Of a stretch of 64,000 nt of DNA, positions 1 to 5,773 are shown piece after piece. Where the stretch lies: positions 389,880-453,879 of the forward strand of contig NZ_JANQIM010000033.1 in the NCBI RefSeq assembly GCF_028282165.1. Reading direction: 5' to 3'. The first letter of the stretch is position 1. Each line of letters opens with the position of its first letter. A program made the translations under genes and the position numbers. The stretch is from Winogradskyella sp. GTDB taxonomy: Bacteria; Bacteroidota; Bacteroidia; Flavobacteriales; Flavobacteriaceae. Under the pieces are notes generated by a model, which was not told the DNA's origin, ran no database searches, and saw nothing but the letters and a program-made list of their open reading frames with translations.

Positions 1-1
1 T

Positions 2-145
2 GATGGTAAACGATTAGTAAAGTGTACCAATTGTGGTTCAACAAATACAAGATTAGTAAGCCAGTTTGGATCTACAGCATGCAAAGCGCAATTTCAATGC
101 GATGATTGCCAAGAGCCTTTCGACTATTTTAAATGTCTCAAATAA
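2..145 (+). CDS. paaD: PaaD C-terminus (phenylacetyl-CoA epoxidase maturation factor), partial
   Basis: This is the last 47 codons of a gene cut by the left edge of the window, ending at TAA 143-145. The visible protein carries CTNCG, then a single Cys, then CDDC and a final FKCLK, which is the cysteine-rich, probably metal-binding tail found in PaaD of the phenylacetyl-CoA epoxidase system. PaaD is known as a SUF-related assembly factor needed for activity of the PaaABCE monooxygenase. The position just upstream of paaG, paaH, paaI, paaJ and paaZ supports the call. The N-terminal DUF59-type domain lies outside the window, so the identity rests on the tail plus context. Confidence 0.85.
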   Translation, partial: DGKRLVKCTNCGSTNTRLVSQFGSTACKAQFQCDDCQEPFDYFKCLK

Positions 146-172
146 ATGATAAGGAATAGAAAATAGCGAATA

Positions 173-384
173 GACCACTTCGCTTTTAAATATAATCAAT
201 GCGAAGCATTGAGATAAATGTTGAAATGCAGAATATGAAAATCAAATCGTTAAAAATTTCTGAAACCTTGGAAGAAATTTAGATTTTGTTTTTGGTTTTT
301 AATCTGAGAATAAAGATTGAAAAATTCCTCATTTCAACTTGACTTTTTTGATTCGTTTTTGTGTCAAGACAAAAATGAATAGAA
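173..384 (+). repeat. Hairpin repeat family A, copy 1 (before paaG)
   Basis: This spacer holds two blocks that recur before paaZ at 5638-5759. The 5' block (173-235) contains the perfect hairpin AATGC-GAA-GCATT at 198-210 and an overlapping alternative pairing CTTCGC/GCGAAG. The 3' block (324-384) contains CTTGAC (337-342) pairing with GTCAAG (363-368). The segment TTGAAAT (221-227) in the 5' block is complementary to ATTTCAA (331-337) in the 3' block. About 90 bases unique to this copy separate the blocks. The paaG start lies 31 bases beyond the last stem. The element may act as a 5' leader or may be a dispersed repeat. Confidence 0.7.
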
Positions 385-398
385 AGAAAAAACGATAC

Positions 399-1181
399 AT
401 GAGCAATTCAATAGAATTAAAAATAGAAAACAAAATAGCGTATATAACGCTCAATAGACCAGAAGTATTTAATAGTTTCAATCGCAAAATGGCATTAAGC
501 CTTCAGTCCGTTTTTGATGACTGTGAAACTAATGACGATGTTCGAGCGATCGTACTTACTGGTAACGGAAAAGCATTTTGTGCAGGTCAAGATTTAAAAG
601 AAGTGACTACACCAGAATTAAATCCTGGTTTCAAAAAAATATTAGAAGAACACTATAACCCAATTATCAAAAGAATAAGATCAATTAAGAAACCTGTAAT
701 CGCGGCAGTCAATGGTGTTGCGGCTGGTGCTGGAGCTAACATAGCATTAGCCTGCGATATTGTAGTTGCGCACGAAAAGGTCAGTTTTATTCAGGCGTTT
801 AGTTTAATTGGTTTAGTGCCAGATAGTGCAGGAACCTTCTTTTTGCCACGGTTAATAGGCTTTCAAAAGGCACAAGCACTAGCAATGCTAGGAGATAAAG
901 TGTCGGCTGAAGAAGCAGAACGCATCGGAATGATTTATAAGGTAGTTCCCTTAGAAAGTTTCAATGATGAGATTGAAAGACTTGCATTGAAGCTAGCTAA
1001 TATGCCAACTAAAGCTTTAGGTATGATTAAGGAACTGTTTAATAAATCCATGACAAATACTTTAGAAGAGCAATTAGATATGGAATCTAAATACCAAATA
1101 GAAGCAGCCCAAAGTGAGGATTATAAAGAGGGAGTAGCTGCATTTATAGAAAAGCGAAAGCCAATTTTCAAAGGAAAATGA
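399..1181 (+). CDS. paaG: PaaG, 2-(1,2-epoxy-1,2-dihydrophenyl)acetyl-CoA isomerase
   Basis: This is a crotonase-fold protein of 260 residues, close to the 262 of E. coli PaaG. The family isomerises ring-1,2-epoxyphenylacetyl-CoA to the seven-membered oxepin-CoA that PaaZ opens. Visible motifs are FCAGQDLKEV (CoA/oxyanion loop), GAGANIALACDI, and LVPDSAGTFF, whose Asp142 matches the catalytic Asp of PaaG-type isomerases rather than the paired glutamates of true hydratases. I chose ATG 399. An in-frame ATG at 375 and a TTG at 339 would read through the upstream hairpin repeat, which encodes basic low-complexity residues. The gene lies in the paa cluster, 254 bases after paaD. Confidence 0.9.
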   Translation: MSNSIELKIENKIAYITLNRPEVFNSFNRKMALSLQSVFDDCETNDDVRAIVLTGNGKAFCAGQDLKEVTTPELNPGFKKILEEHYNPIIKRIRSIKKPVIAAVNGVAAGAGANIALACDIVVAHEKVSFIQAFSLIGLVPDSAGTFFLPRLIGFQKAQALAMLGDKVSAEEAERIGMIYKVVPLESFNDEIERLALKLANMPTKALGMIKELFNKSMTNTLEEQLDMESKYQIEAAQSEDYKEGVAAFIEKRKPIFKGK

Positions 1182-1253
1182 TTTAAGATTAGCGAATTAA
1201 GATTTATGAATTTGGAGTTTCATAAATAAGTAATTAAAAATCTGCAATTTCAA

Positions 1254-2189
1254 ATGAACAAGCAAACCCTTATAGAAACCCATAACAGAATAAAACCATT
1301 TATTCATAAAACACCTGTATTAAGTTCTAGCTTAATCAATGAAATGTTGGGAACAGAAGTTGTTTTTAAATGTGAGAATTTTCAAAAAATGGGAGCTTTT
1401 AAAATGAGAGGTGCGTCTAATGCGATATTGTCTTTATCGGAAGAAGAGCGACAACGAGGAGTAGTAACACATTCATCTGGAAACTTTGCTCAAGCCGTAT
1501 CACTTGCAGCAAAAAAATTAGGAGTAAAAGCCTATATCGTAATGCCAGAGAATGCTCCACAAGTAAAAAAGGATGCCGTTAAAACTTATGAAGGTGAAAT
1601 TATTGAGTGCGAATCCACACCACAAGCTAGGGAAGCAGCAGCTAACAAAATAAAAGAAGAGAAGGGAGCTTCTTTTTTGCATCCTTCTAATCAAGATGAG
1701 GTAATTTATGGCAATGGTACAGCCGCTATTGAATTGTTAGAAGAATATCCAGAATTAGATGTAATTTTAGCACCTGTTGGAGGTGGTGGACTTATTGCAG
1801 GTACTGCTTTGGCGGCAAACTATTTTTCAACCAAATGTAAAGTCATTGGAGGAGAACCCATGGAAGTAGATGATGCATATCGCTCTCTAATTTCAGGGAA
1901 AATAGAAACCAATGATAGTTTTCATACCGTTGCTGATGGTCTCAGGACACATCTAGGCGATCGCAATTTTCCGATTATAAAAAAACATGTTGAGAAGATT
2001 ATTCGTGTCGAGGAAGATGAAATTGTAGATGCTATGCAAATTATTTGGGAACGTATGAAGATTATTATAGAACCCTCATGTGCAGTGCCATTTGCCGCAG
2101 TGTTGAAAAACAAAGAAGAATTCAAAAACAAAAATGTCGGAATAATTTTATCTGGCGGAAATGTAGATGTCAAGAATTTACCATTTTGA
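1254..2189 (+). CDS. Serine/threonine dehydratase or serine racemase-type PLP enzyme
   Basis: The protein has 311 residues and a fold-type II PLP architecture. The N-terminal FKMRGA motif supplies the Schiff-base lysine, SSGNFAQA forms the phosphate/substrate loop, PVGGGGLIAG is the glycine-rich PLP-phosphate loop, and the C-terminal LSGGNVD carries the residue near the pyridine nitrogen. There is no C-terminal ACT domain, so it belongs with catabolic threonine/serine dehydratases and serine racemases, not biosynthetic IlvA. It is co-directional inside the paa cluster with 72 bases to paaG. It has no obvious phenylacetate role; its presence fits a wider amino-acid degradation region. The substrate cannot be decided from sequence. 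Confidence 0.85.
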   Translation: MNKQTLIETHNRIKPFIHKTPVLSSSLINEMLGTEVVFKCENFQKMGAFKMRGASNAILSLSEEERQRGVVTHSSGNFAQAVSLAAKKLGVKAYIVMPENAPQVKKDAVKTYEGEIIECESTPQAREAAANKIKEEKGASFLHPSNQDEVIYGNGTAAIELLEEYPELDVILAPVGGGGLIAGTALAANYFSTKCKVIGGEPMEVDDAYRSLISGKIETNDSFHTVADGLRTHLGDRNFPIIKKHVEKIIRVEEDEIVDAMQIIWERMKIIIEPSCAVPFAAVLKNKEEFKNKNVGIILSGGNVDVKNLPF

Positions 2190-2220
2190 TTAGCGATTGT
2201 AGAATGTGGATTTATGAATT

Positions 2221-2604
2221 TTGATTTTAAAAAAAATACTACACGTGAAAGCTAATGAATTAGAAGAGAGATTGGTTCAGTTTTCAATTGATATTATTTT
2301 ATTGACTAAAACAATAGATAAATCTTTTGCTTCAGAGCATTTAGCAAAGCAATTAATACGTTCCGCAATGTCTTCAGCTTTAAATTATGGTGAAGCAAGA
2401 AGTGGAGAATCCACAAGAGACTTTCTTCATAAGATGAAAATTTGTTTGAAAGAATTAAGAGAATCATATATTAATTTAAAAATTCAAAAAGGTTCGCAAA
2501 CAATTTCAGATTTAAATAAATTAGAAGAATTATTGAAGGAAAACGATGAGCTAATTTCTATATTCGTTTCGAGTATAAAAACAGCATCGAATAAACTTAA
2601 ATAA
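2221..2604 (+). CDS. Four-helix-bundle protein (23S rRNA intervening-sequence type)
   Basis: This is a 127-residue all-helical protein resembling the four helix bundle family (TIGR02436) originally seen in 23S rRNA intervening sequences. Typical features are the ASEHLAKQLIRSAMSSALNY helix, the GESTRDFLHKM segment and LKELRES. Its molecular function is not established. No ATG opens the frame: it begins at TTG 2221 or GTG 2245. An ATG at 2214 is out of frame by one base across a run of eight A (2229-2236), so a small frameshift or a sequencing slip at the start is possible. It sits 16 bases before paaH and looks like an insertion into the catabolic operon. Confidence 0.75.
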   Translation: MILKKILHVKANELEERLVQFSIDIILLTKTIDKSFASEHLAKQLIRSAMSSALNYGEARSGESTRDFLHKMKICLKELRESYINLKIQKGSQTISDLNKLEELLKENDELISIFVSSIKTASNKLK

Positions 2605-2620
2605 TACTTATTTGTTGAGT

Positions 2621-3841
2621 ATGAGCGAAAATCAACAATCAATAATCGGCAATCAGCAATCTAAAGTCCTCAATGTGGGAATTATAGGTTCAGGAACCAT
2701 GGGAAGTGGCATTGCACAAGTCGCTGCTACCGCAGGTTGTAAGGTGAAATTATACGATACCAATCAAGCCGCTTTGGAAAAAGCTCAAACGGCTTTAGAA
2801 AGGATATTGAATCGTCTTATTGAAAAAGGACGAATAGACGCATCCGAAAAACAGAGAATCCAATCCAATATATCCTATGTTGATAGTTTAAAGGATTTAA
2901 GTGATTCTAATTTAACCATAGAAGCCATAGTTGAGAATCTCGATATTAAACAAAAGGTATTTGCAGAATTAGAGACTTATGTTTCAGAAGAATGTGTCAT
3001 TGCTTCAAATACATCAAGTTTATCCATTGCCTCTATCGCTTCATCCTTAAAAAAACCAGAGCGCTGCATCGGGATTCATTTTTTCAATCCAGCACCTTTA
3101 ATGAAATTGGTTGAGGTAATTCCAGCAATTCAAACATCAAAGGAAGTTTTGGAGACTTCAGTAAAAACCATTTCCGATTGGAAAAAAGTTGTGGCTGTGG
3201 CAAAAGATACACCAGGTTTTATTGTGAACCGAGTGGCTAGACCGTTTTATGGCGAATCACTAAGAATTTATGAAGAAGGGATAGCCGATTTTGCAACAAT
3301 TGATTGGAGTTTAAAAACCTTAGGAGGGTTCAGGATGGGGCCGTTTGAGTTGATGGACTTTATAGGTAATGATGTAAACTATACGGTAACTGAAACGGTT
3401 TTTACAGCGTTTTATTTCGATCCAAGATATAAGCCAGCATTTACACAGAAACGTTTCACAGAGGCAGGTTATTTAGGACGTAAATCTGGAAGAGGGTATT
3501 ACGATTATGATGAAAACGGAAGAATTGTCATTTCGAACAAAAGTGAGAAATCTCACAACGAAGAGCTAGCACAACAAATTTTTGATCGCGTGTTGGTGAT
3601 GCTAATTAATGAAGCGGCCGATGCGTTGTTTTTAAATATAGCATCAGCAGAAGATATTGACAACGCCATGACCAAAGGTGTCAATTACCCAAAAGGTCTA
3701 CTGGCCTGGGCAGATGAGAAAGGCATTGATTGGTGTGTTGCTAAGATGGATGAGCTTTACGATGAATATCACGAAGATAGATACCGTTGTAGTCCACTTT
3801 TAAGAAAGATGGGCAGGGAGAATAAAGTATTTTTTAGCTGA
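2621..3841 (+). CDS. paaH: PaaH, 3-hydroxyacyl-CoA (3-hydroxyadipyl-CoA) dehydrogenase
   Basis: The 406-residue NAD-dependent enzyme oxidises 3-hydroxyadipyl-CoA to 3-oxoadipyl-CoA. The Rossmann motif GIIGSGTMGSGIA sits near residue 20, IGIHFFNPAPLMKLVEV carries the catalytic His, and DTPGFIVNRV opens the first C-terminal helical domain. A second C-terminal domain copy follows (NEAADAL, PKGLLAWAD), as in PaaH. I chose ATG 2621 rather than the TTG at 2612. The first 17 residues are rich in Gln, Asn and Ser and are encoded by a short CAACAATC-type repeat also seen before paaJ, so the conserved protein really begins near residue 18. PaaH, PaaI and PaaJ follow in pathway order. Confidence 0.9.
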   Translation: MSENQQSIIGNQQSKVLNVGIIGSGTMGSGIAQVAATAGCKVKLYDTNQAALEKAQTALERILNRLIEKGRIDASEKQRIQSNISYVDSLKDLSDSNLTIEAIVENLDIKQKVFAELETYVSEECVIASNTSSLSIASIASSLKKPERCIGIHFFNPAPLMKLVEVIPAIQTSKEVLETSVKTISDWKKVVAVAKDTPGFIVNRVARPFYGESLRIYEEGIADFATIDWSLKTLGGFRMGPFELMDFIGNDVNYTVTETVFTAFYFDPRYKPAFTQKRFTEAGYLGRKSGRGYYDYDENGRIVISNKSEKSHNEELAQQIFDRVLVMLINEAADALFLNIASAEDIDNAMTKGVNYPKGLLAWADEKGIDWCVAKMDELYDEYHEDRYRCSPLLRKMGRENKVFFS

Positions 3842-3842
3842 T

Positions 3843-3920
3843 GTCATTCCGAGCGTAGCGCGGGAATCTGGAAAACAGATTGCTTCGTCTTCCGATAGCA
3901 ATCGGAATTCTCGCAATGAC
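3843..3920. repeat. Palindromic repeat family B, between paaH and paaI
   Basis: The outer arms GTCATTcCGAG (3843-3853) and CTCGcAATGAC (3910-3920) are complementary apart from one position. Inside are two further hairpins: AATCTG-GAAAA-CAGATT (3865-3881) and TCCGAT-AGCA-ATCGGA (3891-3906). Related elements lie at 12958-13048, 16265-16412 and 17641-17727. It fills almost the whole paaH-paaI spacer. Confidence 0.75.
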
Positions 3921-3930
3921 AATGTAAAAT

Positions 3931-4341
3931 ATGAAAGGAAAACAAATTCCATACAAAATGTTAAGTCTTGACGCCTTTAGTCAATGGTTAGGTATTGAAA
4001 TTTTAGAATGTGAGATTGGCCGATGTAAATTAGGGATGACCATTAGAAAAGAGATGCTTAATAGTATGAACTATGCGCATGGAGGTGTAAGTTATGCGTT
4101 AGCAGATACAGCTTTTGGTTTTGCAGCAAATACGCATGGCAAATATGCGGTTTCTATTGAAACGAGTATCAATCATATCGAAGCATTGGAAGAAGGCGAC
4201 TATTTGGTTGCCGAATCAGTCATTGAAAAGGTAAATAACAAGTTAGGGTTTAATGTAGTAGAGGTAAAGCGGGGAGAAGAATTGGTCGCGCTTTTTAAAG
4301 GTGTGGTCTATAGAACACAAAAAGAATGGAAAAATGATTAA
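3931..4341 (+). CDS. paaI: PaaI, hotdog-fold hydroxyphenylacetyl-CoA thioesterase
   Basis: At 136 residues this is the usual size for a single hotdog domain. The family motif is visible as NYAHGGVSYALADTAFGFA; Asp59 corresponds to the catalytic Asp61 of E. coli PaaI and the HGG turn binds the CoA moiety. PaaI is known to hydrolyse ring-hydroxylated phenylacetyl-CoA esters, rescuing CoA from dead-end products of the epoxidase. The ATG at 3931 directly follows the palindromic repeat. The gene lies between paaH and paaJ. Confidence 0.9.
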   Translation: MKGKQIPYKMLSLDAFSQWLGIEILECEIGRCKLGMTIRKEMLNSMNYAHGGVSYALADTAFGFAANTHGKYAVSIETSINHIEALEEGDYLVAESVIEKVNNKLGFNVVEVKRGEELVALFKGVVYRTQKEWKND

Positions 4342-4371
4342 CGATTAAAGATTACTGATTAGAGAATTTAG

Positions 4372-4403
4372 ATTCAACAATCAGTTATCAACAATCAACA
4401 ATC
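4372..4403 (+). repeat. Short CAACAATC repeats before paaJ
   Basis: Four imperfect copies of the decamer ATCAACAATC occur in tandem, 10 bases before the paaJ start codon. A matching run forms the first codons of paaH (2628-2662). The role is unknown; replication slippage or a family of short dispersed repeats would explain both. Confidence 0.5.
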
Positions 4404-4413
4404 TTAAATCAAT

Positions 4414-5622
4414 ATGGAAGCATATATTATAGATGGTGTGCGTACACCAATAGGAAATTATAAAGGTATTTTATCTGCGGTTCGTACGGACGATTTGGGC
4501 GCATTGGTAATTTCAGAAGTTGTGAAACGAAATCCAAATATCCCAAAAGAAGCCTATGACGATGTCATCATGGGCTGTGCCAATCAAGCCGGAGAAGATA
4601 ACCGTAATGTCGCGAGAATGGCATCACTACTAGCAGGATTACCATTTTCAGTACCTGGAGAAACAGTTAATAGATTGTGTAGTTCGGGGCTATCTGCTAT
4701 TATCCATGCCAATCGTGCTATTAAAGCAGGCGATGGCGATATTTTTATTTCTGGAGGTGTAGAAAATATGACACGTGGACCTTACGTTATCGCTAAACCG
4801 TCAAGTGCCTTTGGCAATGATTCGAAGATGTATGATTCCAGTTTCGGATGGCGGTTTATCAATCCGAAAATGCAAGACATGTATGGTACCGATGGTATGG
4901 GAATGACTGCAGAAAACTTAGTGGAGAAATACAATATTTCTCGAGAAGACCAAGATAAGTTTGCGTATTGGAGCCAGATGAAAGCAGCCAGAGCTCAAGA
5001 AAATGGACGATTAGCCAAGGAGATCGTTACGGTTGAAATTCCGCAACGTAAAAAGGATCCAATTCAATTTTCAAAAGATGAATTTATAAAACCAAATACA
5101 TCTCTTGAAGTATTGGGAAAATTGAGGACAGCATTTAAAAAAGAAGGTGGAAGTGTTACAGCAGGAAATGCATCAGGATTAAATGATGGTGCAGCAGCAA
5201 CCATAATTGCTTCAGAGCACGCTGTAAAAAAGTTTGATCTAAAACCTATGGCTAGAATTGTAAGTTCAGCAGTGGTTGGGGTTGAGCCGCGTATTATGGG
5301 GATTGGACCAGTACAAGCATCTAATAAAGCACTTGAAAAAGCAGGTTTAACCATGGATGATATAGGCATTATTGAATTAAATGAAGCATTTGCCGCACAA
5401 GCATTAGCCTGTACAAGAGCATGGGGATTAGCAGATGATGACCCACGATTAAATCCTAACGGAGGCTCAATAGCCATTGGTCATCCATTAGGTGTTACAG
5501 GAACAAGAATAGCCTATTCTGCAGCTTTAGAGCTGCATGAACAACAAAAACGATATGCATTAATTACTATGTGCGTAGGCGTTGGGCAAGGGTATGCAGC
5601 AATTATAGAAAGAGTAGGGTGA
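4414..5622 (+). CDS. paaJ: PaaJ, 3-oxoadipyl-CoA/3-oxo-5,6-dehydrosuberyl-CoA thiolase
   Basis: This is a degradative thiolase of 402 residues. The nucleophile is Cys89 in NRLCSSGLSA, His357 lies in AIGHPLGVTG and the second cysteine, Cys387, in MCVGVGQG; all three thiolase signatures are intact and spaced as expected. In the phenylacetate pathway PaaJ acts twice, on 3-oxo-5,6-dehydrosuberyl-CoA and on 3-oxoadipyl-CoA, releasing acetyl-CoA and finally succinyl-CoA. The sequence alone cannot separate it from PcaF or a general acetyl-CoA acyltransferase; the paa context decides. A family A hairpin repeat follows the stop codon. Confidence 0.9.
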   Translation: MEAYIIDGVRTPIGNYKGILSAVRTDDLGALVISEVVKRNPNIPKEAYDDVIMGCANQAGEDNRNVARMASLLAGLPFSVPGETVNRLCSSGLSAIIHANRAIKAGDGDIFISGGVENMTRGPYVIAKPSSAFGNDSKMYDSSFGWRFINPKMQDMYGTDGMGMTAENLVEKYNISREDQDKFAYWSQMKAARAQENGRLAKEIVTVEIPQRKKDPIQFSKDEFIKPNTSLEVLGKLRTAFKKEGGSVTAGNASGLNDGAAATIIASEHAVKKFDLKPMARIVSSAVVGVEPRIMGIGPVQASNKALEKAGLTMDDIGIIELNEAFAAQALACTRAWGLADDDPRLNPNGGSIAIGHPLGVTGTRIAYSAALELHEQQKRYALITMCVGVGQGYAAIIERVG

Positions 5623-5637
5623 ACCAACAAATAATAG

Positions 5638-5759
5638 TCCGCTTCGCTTGTTATATAATCAATGCGAAGCATTGAAATAAATGTTGAAATACAGAATTAA
5701 AAAGCTCTTTATTTCAACTTGAATTTTTGGTTCGTTTTGTTTCAAGACAAAATGAACAT
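5638..5759 (+). repeat. Hairpin repeat family A, copy 2 (before paaZ)
   Basis: This is the compact copy. GCTTCGC (5641-5647) can pair with GCGAAGC (5664-5670), competing with the local hairpin AATGC-GAA-GCATT (5661-5673). TTGAAAT (5683-5689) faces ATTTCAA (5711-5717). CTTGAA (5718-5723) pairs with TTCAAG (5741-5746). Compared with copy 1 the last stem shows a compensatory change: C342-G363 there, A5723-T5741 here. The paaZ start is 28 bases downstream of the last stem. Confidence 0.75.
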
Positions 5760-5773
5760 AAAAACAAAAAAAC

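Noticed and set aside
339..398. N-terminal extension of PaaG from TTG 339 or ATG 375
   Set aside because: The extra codons read through the family A hairpin repeat and give a basic low-complexity leader; ATG 399 yields the family length.
2612..2620. TTG start for PaaH
   Set aside because: ATG 2621 is available three codons later, and the intervening codons add nothing.
4372..4403. Possible CRISPR-like array of CAACAATC repeats
   Set aside because: Units are about 10 bases, in direct tandem without spacers, and no cas genes are present.
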